A stretch of DNA of 64,000 bases from Sphingobacteriales bacterium 50-39 (GTDB taxonomy: Bacteria > Bacteroidota > Bacteroidia > Chitinophagales > Chitinophagaceae). Each line of letters opens with the position of its first letter. The stretch's first letter is position 1. The stretch spans positions 1 to 64,000 of the forward strand of contig MKTZ01000001.1 in the NCBI GenBank assembly GCA_001898505.1, given 5' to 3'. Position numbers and translations under genes: made by a program. Below are positions 7,920 to 16,953 of this stretch, piece by piece. The notes under the pieces are model-generated. The model worked only from the letters and a program-made list of their open reading frames with translations. It did not search any database and was not told where the DNA came from.

Positions 7920-9770
7920 ATGCAAAAAGGAAGTATACGCGTACAGACAGAGAACATCTTTCCTATTATCAAGAAGTTCCTATACAGCGAACATGATATT
8001 TTTATAAGAGAGCTTGTCAGCAATGCGGTGGATGCCACCCAAAAGTTAAAAACCCTCTCTTCCTTGGGGGAGGCAAAGGGGGAATTGGGTGAGTTGAGGA
8101 TTGATATTCAATTAGATAAGGATAAAAAGACCCTTACCATCTCCGACAGGGGTATCGGTATGACAGCTGAAGAGGTGGATAAGTACCTGAACCAGGTGGC
8201 TTTTAGCGGGGCGGAGGAATTTCTCAATAAGTACAAGGGGCAGAATGAAGCCAATATTATAGGTCATTTTGGGCTTGGGTTCTATTCCTCCTTTATGGTG
8301 AGCGAAAAGGTGGAAGTCGTCACCAAAAGCTATAGGGAAGGGGCCAAGGCCGTGAAATGGGAGTGTGACGGGAGCCCGGAATTTACGCTCGAAGATGCGG
8401 AAAGGGAGGGGAGAGGGACGGATATTATCCTGTATATCAATGAGGAAAGCACAGAATTCCTGGAGGCGGAAAGGATCGAGGCGGTGCTTAAGAAGTTCTG
8501 CCGATTCCTCCCGGTGCCTATCTTTTTTGAGGACAAGCAGGTAAACAATACGGCGCCGGCCTGGACAAAAAAGCCCAGTGAGCTGACACCGCAGGATTAC
8601 CAGGACTTTTATAAAGAGCTTTACCCTTTTAGCGAGGCTCCTCTTTTCTGGATACATCTGAATGTGGACTACCCTTTCAGCCTTACGGGCATCCTTTATT
8701 TTCCGAAGATCAAGCAGAGCTATGAGATCCAGAAGGATAAGATACAACTATACAGCAACCAGGTCTTTGTGACGGATGAGGTAAAGGATATTGTCCCGGA
8801 ATTCCTCATGCTGCTGCATGGGGTTATCGACAGCCCTGACATTCCATTGAACGTCAGCCGCAGCTACCTGCAGGGCGATCCCAATGTAAAGAAGATCAAT
8901 AATCATATTACCAAAAAAGTAGCCGACAAGCTGGAGGAGATCTTCAACAAGGAGCGGAAGGAATTCGAGGAGAAATGGGACAGTCTCGGATTATTCGTGA
9001 AATATGGGATGATGACGGATGATAAGTTCCTTGAAAAAGCGGTTCGTTTCCACATTATGGAAGATGTGAAAGGTGATAAATTCTACACATTGGACGAGTA
9101 CCGGACAGCCACAGAAGCGATTCAAAAGAATAAAGAGGGCAAGCTCGTCATCCTTTATACCACCAACCCCATACAGCAGGATAGCTATATCCGGCAGGCG
9201 CAGGCCAAGGGGTATGTTGTGGTCAAGCTGGAGACAATTGTAGATGCCGCCTTTATCAACCAGATGGAGATGAAGTGGCAGGACGTACATTTCGTGCGCG
9301 TGGATGCGGATATTGCCGACAACCTGATCGACAAGGCGGAAGGCGGAACGTCTGTCCTCAATGCCGAGGAGGAAGAGGGGCTGAAAGGGTTGTTCCAACG
9401 GCAGGTGCCCGAGCTGCATGTGACGGTGGAAGTAAAAGGGTTAAGCCCGGAGGCGCCCCCTGTTATAGCCACCCGTCCGGAATTTTCCCGTCGTATGAAG
9501 GATATGGCTGCTGTCAGCGGACCGATGGGAAGCTTTTATGCCAACATGCCGGATGAGGTGATCCTGACGGTGAATGGCAATCATAAGATATACCAGACGG
9601 TGCTGAAGGAGGAAAACACGGACAAGAAGGAAAAGCTGGTGCATAATCTGGCGGACCTGGCGCTGCTGTCACAGGGTTTGTTGAAGGGCAATCATCTTAC
9701 CAGCTTCATCGACAGGAGCGTGGAATTGATGTCGGGTGAGCAGAAGGGGGCGATTATTCTGGAGGCATAA
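7920..9770 (+). CDS. htpG: Molecular chaperone HtpG (bacterial Hsp90)
   Basis: 616 aa, near the usual 620-630. The N-terminal GHKL ATPase shows RELVSNAVDAT (Glu31, Asn35, Asp38 for catalysis and magnesium-ATP binding), DRGIGM near 137 in the lid region, and GHFGLGFYSSFMV. The middle domain includes the catalytic-loop SRSYLQGDPNVKKI. The C-terminal dimerisation part is shorter and more divergent. A cytoplasmic ATP-driven chaperone dimer. Convergent with recJ, with only 18 bases between the stops and no obvious terminator. Confidence 0.97.
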   Translation: MQKGSIRVQTENIFPIIKKFLYSEHDIFIRELVSNAVDATQKLKTLSSLGEAKGELGELRIDIQLDKDKKTLTISDRGIGMTAEEVDKYLNQVAFSGAEEFLNKYKGQNEANIIGHFGLGFYSSFMVSEKVEVVTKSYREGAKAVKWECDGSPEFTLEDAEREGRGTDIILYINEESTEFLEAERIEAVLKKFCRFLPVPIFFEDKQVNNTAPAWTKKPSELTPQDYQDFYKELYPFSEAPLFWIHLNVDYPFSLTGILYFPKIKQSYEIQKDKIQLYSNQVFVTDEVKDIVPEFLMLLHGVIDSPDIPLNVSRSYLQGDPNVKKINNHITKKVADKLEEIFNKERKEFEEKWDSLGLFVKYGMMTDDKFLEKAVRFHIMEDVKGDKFYTLDEYRTATEAIQKNKEGKLVILYTTNPIQQDSYIRQAQAKGYVVVKLETIVDAAFINQMEMKWQDVHFVRVDADIADNLIDKAEGGTSVLNAEEEEGLKGLFQRQVPELHVTVEVKGLSPEAPPVIATRPEFSRRMKDMAAVSGPMGSFYANMPDEVILTVNGNHKIYQTVLKEENTDKKEKLVHNLADLALLSQGLLKGNHLTSFIDRSVELMSGEQKGAIILEA

Positions 9771-9788
9771 GGAGGACCGGAAGCGTGA

Positions 9789-11504
9789 TCAATGGTCGAT
9801 GCTGGAATGGAGGTCAAAGACTTTTAATTGGATATACGATCTGTCATTCCAGACATTTTCTTCTAAAGTATATACGATATCTATGGGCTGCTGGCCGGCG
9901 AGTAAAGGGAACTTGCCGGCCAGGTTGTAGCCTATGCCTTTGAATGATCTTCCGTGTCCAACCTGGGCGATATAGAATCGTATATGCTGTTCTTTAACGA
10001 TCTTGGTATACCCTTTATCCATAACATCGCGGGTAATGAATACGGGCTGAGGGTTTTCGGGACCAAACGGTTCCATTGCTTCCAGGGTTTGGAAGAAAGA
10101 GGTGTCGATGTCGGAAAATGAGATCTCCGCATCGATGTTCAGCCCGGGCACCATGGATTGTGGATCGAAGGTTGCGGATACTATTTCTTCGAACTTTTGT
10201 GTAAAAGCTTCTACCTGGTCTGGCTGGAGGGTGAGGCCTGCGGCGGCGGGATGTCCGCCATAATCCACCAGGTGGTCGCGGCACGCATGGATGGCTTCGT
10301 ACATATTGAAACCGGTGAAGCTTCTTCCGCTGCCGGATACAACGCCTCCGTTGCGGGTAAGCACGATGGTGGGGCGGGCGAACTTTTCGGTGAGGCGGGA
10401 TGCTACGATGCCTATGACGCCTTTATGCCAGTGCTCCCTGTAAAGGACAATGGATTTCTTATTGGTGTGGCTGGCATCTTCTTTTATCATATCCATCGCC
10501 TCTTCGGTGATATTGGAGTCTGCAGCCCTGCGCTCATCGTTCATCGTATGCAGGATACCTGCAAATGTCCGGGCCTCTTCGAGGTGAGGGGTAGTAAATA
10601 ATTCAACCACCTTGCCGGCATCGTCCATTCGTCCCACGGCGTTGATCCGGGGGGCCAGTACGAAAACAAGGTCGGATATTTTCAATGGTCTTGTCAGTCC
10701 GCTGTTTTGGATGAGGGCCTTTATCCCGTTGTTGGGGGTGCTGTTGATCTTTTTAAGGCCATGCCATGCGAGGATCCTGTTCTCCCCGTCCACGGATACG
10801 ATGTCGGCTGCGATGGCAGTCGCTACCAGGTCGAGGTATTGAAAGGGCTCGTCATCCGGGAGACCGAGCTGCCGGGAGAGTGCGGTGATCAGCTTAAATC
10901 CTACCCCACATCCGCAGAGATCTTTATAAGGATAAGGGCAATCCGGCTGTTTGGGGTTGAGAATGGCCACGGCAGGAGGCAACAAGCTGTTGGGCAAATG
11001 GTGGTCGCAGACGATGAAGTCGATGCCGAGGGCCTTTGCCGCGTCAATATATATGAAAGAACTTATGCCGCAATCCATGGAAATGACCAGTGAGAAGCCG
11101 TTGTCTGCGGCAAGATAGACCCCTGACATGGAAATGCCGTATCCTTCCTTGTAACGGTGAGGGATATAGTACCCGATGAGTTCCGGCGGGTGTATTTTTT
11201 TTAGGAAACTGACCATGCAGGCGACTGCGGTGGTTCCATCTACGTCATAGTCTCCGTAGATCAGTATCTTTTCCTTTTTTTCCAATGCCTGAAGGATGCG
11301 GGTAACGGCTTTGTCCATGTCCTTCATGAGCCAGGGGCTATGGAGGTCCTCCAGCCGGGGATGGAAGTATCTCATTGCCTGGTCGGGGGTGGTGATGCCA
11401 CGTTGCATAAGTATCCCGCAGATGACGGGATGGATATGCAGATGCGACTGCAATGCAGCTGACTCTGTGGGGTCTGCCTGTAATATATTCCAGCGTTTTT
11501 GCAT
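9789..11504 (-). CDS. recJ: Single-stranded-DNA-specific exonuclease RecJ
   Basis: 571 aa. DHH phosphoesterase motifs in order: GDYDVDGTTA (Asp85, Asp87, Asp89), a DCGIS motif, the DHH signature in VCDHHLPN, then DLVATAIAADIV. The DHHA1 domain shows GVIGIVASRLTEKF and GGHPAAAGLTL, followed by an OB-like tail. RecJ is a 5'-3' exonuclease for recombination and mismatch/base-excision repair, with manganese or magnesium bound by the Asp/His set. The start lies 2 bases after the polyprenyl synthase stop, so the two are cotranscribed. Confidence 0.97.
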   Translation of the reverse strand: MQKRWNILQADPTESAALQSHLHIHPVICGILMQRGITTPDQAMRYFHPRLEDLHSPWLMKDMDKAVTRILQALEKKEKILIYGDYDVDGTTAVACMVSFLKKIHPPELIGYYIPHRYKEGYGISMSGVYLAADNGFSLVISMDCGISSFIYIDAAKALGIDFIVCDHHLPNSLLPPAVAILNPKQPDCPYPYKDLCGCGVGFKLITALSRQLGLPDDEPFQYLDLVATAIAADIVSVDGENRILAWHGLKKINSTPNNGIKALIQNSGLTRPLKISDLVFVLAPRINAVGRMDDAGKVVELFTTPHLEEARTFAGILHTMNDERRAADSNITEEAMDMIKEDASHTNKKSIVLYREHWHKGVIGIVASRLTEKFARPTIVLTRNGGVVSGSGRSFTGFNMYEAIHACRDHLVDYGGHPAAAGLTLQPDQVEAFTQKFEEIVSATFDPQSMVPGLNIDAEISFSDIDTSFFQTLEAMEPFGPENPQPVFITRDVMDKGYTKIVKEQHIRFYIAQVGHGRSFKGIGYNLAGKFPLLAGQQPIDIVYTLEENVWNDRSYIQLKVFDLHSSIDH

Positions 11505-11506
11505 CT

Positions 11507-12469
11507 TTAATATTTCCGGTCAGTCGTGTACCTGACCAATTCCTCGAGTCCTTTACGTGAGTCGTTGTCTTCGAACGTGTGAAGTATGGTAAGCGCCTCG
11601 TCCCGATAGGCATTCATCTTTTTTGTGGCATATTCGATGCCACCTGCTTCTGTCACCTTTTTGATGACATATTGAACTTTTTCATGATCCTTGTTCTTGT
11701 TCTTAATAATATAAATCAGCTCCCTGCGGGTGGCTTTGTCGATGTTGTTCAGGGTATAGATCAGCGGGAGCGTTAGCTTTTTTTCTTTAATATCATTTCC
11801 GGTGGGTTTGCCTATCTCCTCGCTGCCATAGTCGAAAAGGTCGTCCTTGATCTGGAAGGCGATACCTACTTTTTCTCCGAACTGGCGCATTTTTTCGGTC
11901 AGCGCTTCATCCTTCGATGTAGCAAAGGCGCCTGCGGCACAGGAGGAGGCGAGAAGGGAGGCGGTCTTGTTACGGATGATCTCGAAGTATACGTCTTCGC
12001 TCAGATTGAGCGAACGGGATTTCTCCAGCTGCAGCAGCTCCCCTTCGCTGATCTTGCGAACTGCGTCTGATAGAAGCTGTAAGATACGGAAGTCGTCGTG
12101 GTCCAGGGATAATAGCAACCCCTTGGAAAACAGGTAGTCCCCAACCAGTACGGATATTTTAGTTTTCCACAGTGCGTAGGTGGAAAAAAACTTCCGGCGT
12201 TCCAGCGACTCGTCCACCACGTCATCGTGTACGAGCGTGGCGGTGTGCAATATCTCTACGAGGGAGGCTGCCCGGTATGCGGGGTCATTGATGGGGCCGC
12301 AGAGCTTGGCGGAGAGGAGTACGAACATGGGTCGCAGTTGTTTACCTTTCCTGTTGACAATGAACCTCATGATCCTGTCAAGCAGCGGTACCTGGCTCTT
12401 CATGGCGTCCTTGAATTTTCTTTCAAAGATGACCAGCTCCTCTTGTAATATGGATTGGGCTAACTGCAT
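11507..12469 (-). CDS. Polyprenyl (octaprenyl-type) diphosphate synthase
   Basis: 320 aa trans-type isoprenyl synthase. First Asp-rich motif DDVVD at residues 82-86 followed by ESLERR; second in QIKDDLFDYG. GKQLRPMFV near 42-50 binds isopentenyl diphosphate. Such enzymes extend farnesyl diphosphate to the C35-C45 chain used for menaquinone, which fits the mqnB/mqnD genes elsewhere in the window. Chain length cannot be read reliably. The gene heads a pair with recJ. Its upstream region is shared with the divergent ompA-like gene. Confidence 0.93.
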   Translation of the reverse strand: MQLAQSILQEELVIFERKFKDAMKSQVPLLDRIMRFIVNRKGKQLRPMFVLLSAKLCGPINDPAYRAASLVEILHTATLVHDDVVDESLERRKFFSTYALWKTKISVLVGDYLFSKGLLLSLDHDDFRILQLLSDAVRKISEGELLQLEKSRSLNLSEDVYFEIIRNKTASLLASSCAAGAFATSKDEALTEKMRQFGEKVGIAFQIKDDLFDYGSEEIGKPTGNDIKEKKLTLPLIYTLNNIDKATRRELIYIIKNKNKDHEKVQYVIKKVTEAGGIEYATKKMNAYRDEALTILHTFEDNDSRKGLEELVRYTTDRKY

Positions 12470-12605
12470 GTAAAGAATGAACGAGGGGCAAACTTAAGAC
12501 TTTAGGATTTTAAAATATTTTCTTTTTAAAGCATCAAAAACAATATCAAAGATGTCTAACGGTTTGTTTAATACAACTTTAATTTTATACGTATTGTTAA
12601 AAAAA

Positions 12606-12636
12606 TTTGGTTTTTGCTGACCAATATCTATTTTTG
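12606..12636 (+). promoter_or_regulatory. Promoter of the OmpA-like gene
   Basis: TTTG (12606-12609), 19 bases, then TATTTTTG (12629-12636) is an exact match to the Bacteroidota consensus TTTG-N19-TAnnTTTG. It predicts a leader of about 45 bases before the ATG at 12686. Confidence 0.8.
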
Positions 12637-12685
12637 CACCATATTCTTCTCAGGTTTAATTCATTCATTCACATAAACTTCAGTT

Positions 12686-14350
12686 ATGGCAAGTAAAAAA
12701 CTCACTCTTTTAATTGGGGTACTTTGCCTGTATCTATCGTACGCGAACGCCCAAGTTGGAGCGAGCTATGACATACGGGACTCCTCATTGATTCCTACCC
12801 GACGACTGGCACAACACAATGAATTCCTGAATAATGCCTATCCTTTTCCTGCTAAACCAAGGAATGAATGGGAGATTGGTGTAAAAGGAGGATATACATA
12901 TGGGTTTACGTCTGTCCGTAACTGGGGTCCTACCGGAGGCTTTGGCATCCACCTTCGCAAGGCGCTGGGATATGTGGTTTCTTTGCGTGCCGAGTACGAT
13001 TGGATACGGCTGCGTGGTCTGAATTGGCAACCGTCTGCTGGTTATGGGAAGAATCCTGTGCTGGCCTCTTATTATGGGAATAACACCGGGGAGCTTATTT
13101 TTTACAACTTTCGGTCAACCGTTCACGAGCTTACCCTCCAAAGTATGTTTTCCTTCAACAACATAAATTTCCATCGTGCCAAGACGGGCTGGAATGCTTA
13201 CATATTTGGTGGGGTCGGCGCCATGACCTATAGCACTTTCTATAAGACAGTTGATGGATCAGGCAATCCGTATCATTATAACAGTGTTCTTTCACAGTTC
13301 TCCACCTTCGACTATAAGCACAGGAAGGAGATCCGCAATGCCATTAAACAGGTGATCACCGGCGGATGGACAACGTTGGCGGATAGGAACGGAACGACGG
13401 CGACACTGGGTGGAGCCCCGCTGGCGGCGGTTGGCGTAGTAGGTCTGGGTTTCGAGTTCAAGCTGAACAACCGATTCAACATCGCCCTGGAAGATAAATA
13501 TTCTTTTGCTTCCACCGACCTGATCAGCGGTCAGAAGTGGCAGAACAACTATGACCAGGCCGCTTATCTGGCTGTTGCTGAAGTAAAGCACAATGATTCC
13601 TACAATTTCCTTTCATTGGGTCTGAACTACAATATCGGCAAGCATGCTGTAGAGCCTCTCTGGTGGCTGAATCCCCTGGATTATGCCTACAACGAGATCA
13701 ATGCTCCCCGTCACATGAAGCTTCCCAAGCCTGTGCTGGATGACTCCGACGGTGACGGTGTAACGGACCAGTTCGACCTGGAGCCCAACACACCGAAGGG
13801 CGCTCCTGTTGATAGTCATGGTGTAAGCCGTGATACGGATGGTGACGGTGTACCTGACTTCAAGGATAAGGAGCTGATCACGCCTACGCAGTGTCAGCCT
13901 GTAGATGCTGATGGTGTTGGTAAATGTCCGGATCCGCAATGCTGTAAGGACCTGAAGGCTATGATTGACTCGGGTTATGGCGGCGGTCACGGAAAGTGCA
14001 GTATCGGTGATTTGCCCAGCATCACGTTCAAGGGCCGTACTGTAACGCTGAACAATGATAACAAGGCGCTGCTTGCTGCTGTTGCCGTGAAGATGAAGGC
14101 TAATCCCAATTGTAAGGTTGCCGTTATCGGTTATGGCGAATCCAGCAAAGCCGCTCAGCAGCTGAGCTGGGATCGGGTAAATGCCATTATCAACTATCTG
14201 GTTGAAAAAGAAGGCATTAGCTCCGACAGGTTTATCTTCCGCTATGGTCAGTCCGGCGGTGATGAAAATACAGTAGACCTGAGGGACGGCACAGGCGAAG
14301 AAGGTCCAAACACGGTACCTGCTCCGCACCCGAACCTGCGCAAGAAATAA
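12686..14350 (+). CDS. OmpA family outer-membrane protein with calcium-binding repeats
   Basis: 554 aa. Signal peptide up to YANAQ (about residue 23). A beta-barrel-like N-terminal region of ~310 residues is rich in aromatic and Gly residues. Thrombospondin type 3-like Asp-rich repeats follow (DSDGDGVTDQFDLEPNTPKG and DTDGDGVPDFKD, about 352-395). A C-terminal OmpA-like domain carries LSWDRVNAIINYLVEKEGI, in which the Arg of the peptidoglycan-binding motif is kept. The final residues are Pro/Asn-rich rather than a usual OmpA end. Likely links outer membrane and cell wall. Strong promoter upstream and a terminator downstream, so a single-gene unit that is probably well expressed. Confidence 0.88.
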   Translation: MASKKLTLLIGVLCLYLSYANAQVGASYDIRDSSLIPTRRLAQHNEFLNNAYPFPAKPRNEWEIGVKGGYTYGFTSVRNWGPTGGFGIHLRKALGYVVSLRAEYDWIRLRGLNWQPSAGYGKNPVLASYYGNNTGELIFYNFRSTVHELTLQSMFSFNNINFHRAKTGWNAYIFGGVGAMTYSTFYKTVDGSGNPYHYNSVLSQFSTFDYKHRKEIRNAIKQVITGGWTTLADRNGTTATLGGAPLAAVGVVGLGFEFKLNNRFNIALEDKYSFASTDLISGQKWQNNYDQAAYLAVAEVKHNDSYNFLSLGLNYNIGKHAVEPLWWLNPLDYAYNEINAPRHMKLPKPVLDDSDGDGVTDQFDLEPNTPKGAPVDSHGVSRDTDGDGVPDFKDKELITPTQCQPVDADGVGKCPDPQCCKDLKAMIDSGYGGGHGKCSIGDLPSITFKGRTVTLNNDNKALLAAVAVKMKANPNCKVAVIGYGESSKAAQQLSWDRVNAIINYLVEKEGISSDRFIFRYGQSGGDENTVDLRDGTGEEGPNTVPAPHPNLRKK

Positions 14351-14375
14351 GAGAAATTATTAACTAATAATTTAG

Positions 14376-14405
14376 AGCCTCCTGGTCACGCCGGGAGGCT
14401 TTTTT
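14376..14405 (+). terminator. Terminator of the OmpA-like gene
   Basis: AGCCTCC...GGAGGCT hairpin followed by a T run, 25 bases after the stop. Confidence 0.88.
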
Positions 14406-14434
14406 GTTCAAAAAACCGTAAATTGCAGCCCTTT

Positions 14435-15250
14435 ATGCGCATATTTACCGTATTACTCATAGGGGCATTGGCATTCAGTAGTTGCTCGCACTTCTCTAAA
14501 GTGTTGAAAAGCAATGACTACGATTATAAACTCCGTATGGCTGACAAGTATTATGCAGACAAGGATTATAATCATGCCCAGCAGCTGTTCGAGGAGCTTT
14601 TCCGGGTGTTCAAAGGGAGCGAGCATTTTGAGGATATCTACTATAAGTTTGCCTATTGCGCTTATTATTTGCGGGATTTTGCCAATGCGGAAAACCTTTT
14701 CAAAGGTTTCGTAGAGGTCTTCCCGAATAGCGCGAAGGCCGAGGAAATGGATTATATGCGGGCCTATACGTTTTACAGGCAGTCGCCCAAGGTGGAGCTG
14801 GACCAGACGAATACTACCAAGACGATTGGTTTTATGCAGGCTTTTATCAACACGCACCCGGGTTCTCCCAAGATAAAGGAGGCGACGGAGATCATCGACA
14901 AGTGTAGAGCGAAGCTGGAACTAAAGGATTATAAGAGCGCCCAGCTGTATTTTGACCTGGGATATTTTAAGGCTGCAGGGGTTGCTACGACGAGCCTGAT
15001 GAACAGCTACCCGGACTCAGAGAAGAGCGATGAGTATAAATTATTGATCATCAAGGCGTACTATCGATATGCCGAGCAAAGTATAGAAGAAAAGCGGGAA
15101 GACAGGTTTAGTCAGGTGGTGACACAATGTAATGAGTTCATCGATCGTTTCCCGGAGAGCAAGCTGATGAAGACCGTACAGGATTATTTGAATTTATCTC
15201 AAAACAATATTAAAGCCGTAAAAAATGAGCAGACTAAGAAGGCAAGTTAA
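14435..15250 (+). CDS. bamD: Outer-membrane assembly lipoprotein BamD
   Basis: 271 aa from the ATG at 14435. A TTG 12 bases earlier also opens the frame but would spoil the signal. Lipobox LAFSSC with the lipidated Cys at residue 17. The mature protein is made of TPR-like helices (DKDYNHAQQLFEELFRVF, YLRDFANAENLFKGFVEVFP and so on), as in BamD, which works with BamA to insert barrel proteins. It overlaps rpoZ by 26 bases in another frame. The order bamD-rpoZ-coaBC-porD looks like a single transcription-translation unit broken by one terminator after rpoZ. Confidence 0.92.
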   Translation: MRIFTVLLIGALAFSSCSHFSKVLKSNDYDYKLRMADKYYADKDYNHAQQLFEELFRVFKGSEHFEDIYYKFAYCAYYLRDFANAENLFKGFVEVFPNSAKAEEMDYMRAYTFYRQSPKVELDQTNTTKTIGFMQAFINTHPGSPKIKEATEIIDKCRAKLELKDYKSAQLYFDLGYFKAAGVATTSLMNSYPDSEKSDEYKLLIIKAYYRYAEQSIEEKREDRFSQVVTQCNEFIDRFPESKLMKTVQDYLNLSQNNIKAVKNEQTKKAS

Positions 15251-15566
15251 TGCCAATACCACGAATGTCGTGGAGACCAAGAATCTTACCGATATAAAGG
15301 CAAAGACTGGGAACCTGTATGAGTCTATTGCCATTATTGCGAAGCGTGCCAACCAGATCAACATTTCCCTGAAGGAAGAGTTGCATAATAAGCTGGAAGA
15401 GTTCGCCAGCCATACGGACAGCCTGGAAGAGATCCACGAAAATAAGGAGCAGATCGAGATATCGAAGGCATACGAGCGGATGCCGAATCCGGCGCTGCTG
15501 GCTACCCAGGAGTTCATGGATGACAAGATCTACTATCGTAAGAATGACGATGATCTGTTCAAATAA
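15225..15566 (+). CDS. rpoZ: RNA polymerase omega subunit (Bacteroidota type)
   Basis: 113 aa. NLYESIAIIAKRANQI near residues 30-45 is the omega signature, and the acidic EIHENKEQIEISKAYERMP part matches the Bacteroidota form. Omega helps assemble and stabilise the beta' subunit. The start lies inside the 3' end of bamD (26-base overlap), which implies coupled translation. Divergence from proteobacterial omega makes this easy to miss, but motif and gene order agree. Confidence 0.88.
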   Translation: MSRLRRQVNANTTNVVETKNLTDIKAKTGNLYESIAIIAKRANQINISLKEELHNKLEEFASHTDSLEEIHENKEQIEISKAYERMPNPALLATQEFMDDKIYYRKNDDDLFK

Positions 15567-15586
15567 ATTCTTTTGATACATTAAGC

Positions 15587-15609
15587 GGGCGCCTAAAGGC
15601 GCCCTTTTT
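15587..15609 (+). terminator. Terminator after rpoZ
   Basis: GGGCGCC-TAAA-GGCGCCC hairpin followed by five T residues, 20 bases after the rpoZ stop. Confidence 0.85.
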
Positions 15610-15702
15610 CTTGGCGGGCCAAGGGCCTGCCGGCCATAGGCCCATCGTTGGCGGATTGCGCGAGATGGGCTAAATTTAAGGGTAGATCAGATCGCGCACA
15701 TC

Positions 15703-16953
15703 ATGCTGAAGGGAAAGAAGATATTACTTGGGGTGACGGGCAGTATCGCTGCCTATAAATCGCTGCTGCTGATACGGCTGCTGGTAAAGGAAGGGGCCGA
15801 GGTAAAAGTGGTCATGACCCCTGCTGCAAAAGATTTTGTCACTCCCCTGTCGCTGGCAACCTTGGCCAAACATCCTGTCCTGCTGGACCTCTTTGAAGGG
15901 GACACCTGGGCTAATCATGTGGAGCTGGGGCGCTGGGCCGACCTGATGCTGATAGCGCCTCTCAGCTGCAACACCCTGGCGAAGATGGCCCAGGGGCTTT
16001 GTGATAATCTTTTGATGGCAACGTATCTCTCGGCTGTCTGCCCGGTGGTGGTAGCGCCTGCCATGGATGAGGACATGTGGAAGCATCCTTCCACGAAGGC
16101 CAACCTGGAGCGTGTACAGGGGTATGGCAACCATGTCATGCCGGTGGAAAAGGGGGAGCTTGCCAGCGGATTGTTTGGGGACGGGAGGATGGCAGAGCCG
16201 GAGGCAATACTGGCATATGTGAGAGAGCTATTGCCGCAGAGCGTGAGCAAGAGCTTGACGGAAGATGGGGCTCAGGAATGGACATCCAGCGGAAAAAAGC
16301 AAGATTTGGCGGGTAAGAAGGCATTGGTGACCGCAGGACCTACATATGAGGCCATCGATCCGGTGCGATTTATCGGGAACCATTCATCGGGAAAGATGGG
16401 GCTGGCCATTGCCCGTGAGCTGGCGGATAGAGGGGCTTTGGTGGACCTGGTGCTGGGACCTACTTCCCTATATGCGGACCATCCGGGCATTGCGGTGCAT
16501 AGGGTGACTTCGGCGGAGGAAATGTATAATGCATGCGTGAGCATATTTCCCGGGGTGAATATAGCCATTATGTCTGCCGCGGTTGCCGATTTCAGGCCGG
16601 TGGCGCCTGCGGAGGAAAAGATCAAGAAGAAGGACGATATATTGATCCTGGAGCTGACAAAGACAAAAGATATTTTACAGGCTTTGGGGCAGCAAAAAAA
16701 TGGCCAGATATTGGTAGGGTTTGCCCTGGAGACTACAGGAGAGAGGGCCTATGCGCTGGATAAGCTACATAAAAAGAATGCCGACCTCATCGTTCTCAAC
16801 TCACTCAATGATGCGGGCGCCGGCTTTGGATACGATACAAATAAGGTCACCATTTTTGACAGGTCGGGTGGAGAGACGGTGTATGCGCAAAAGACCAAGC
16901 AACAAGTAGCCGCCGACATCGTTGATAAGGTTGTAAACATGCTGTATGCGTAA
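15703..16953 (+). CDS. coaBC: Bifunctional phosphopantothenoylcysteine decarboxylase/phosphopantothenate-cysteine ligase
   Basis: 416 aa. The N-terminal CoaC flavoprotein part has GVTGSIAAYKS near residues 9-19, the catalytic His region (WANHVELGRWAD) and the PAMDEDMW substrate clamp. The C-terminal CoaB ligase part starts near residue 200 with KALVTAGPTYEAIDPVRFIGNHSSGKMG and includes SAAVADFRP. Two successive steps of coenzyme A synthesis in the cytoplasm. It overlaps porD by 8 bases. Confidence 0.97.
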   Translation: MLKGKKILLGVTGSIAAYKSLLLIRLLVKEGAEVKVVMTPAAKDFVTPLSLATLAKHPVLLDLFEGDTWANHVELGRWADLMLIAPLSCNTLAKMAQGLCDNLLMATYLSAVCPVVVAPAMDEDMWKHPSTKANLERVQGYGNHVMPVEKGELASGLFGDGRMAEPEAILAYVRELLPQSVSKSLTEDGAQEWTSSGKKQDLAGKKALVTAGPTYEAIDPVRFIGNHSSGKMGLAIARELADRGALVDLVLGPTSLYADHPGIAVHRVTSAEEMYNACVSIFPGVNIAIMSAAVADFRPVAPAEEKIKKKDDILILELTKTKDILQALGQQKNGQILVGFALETTGERAYALDKLHKKNADLIVLNSLNDAGAGFGYDTNKVTIFDRSGGETVYAQKTKQQVAADIVDKVVNMLYA

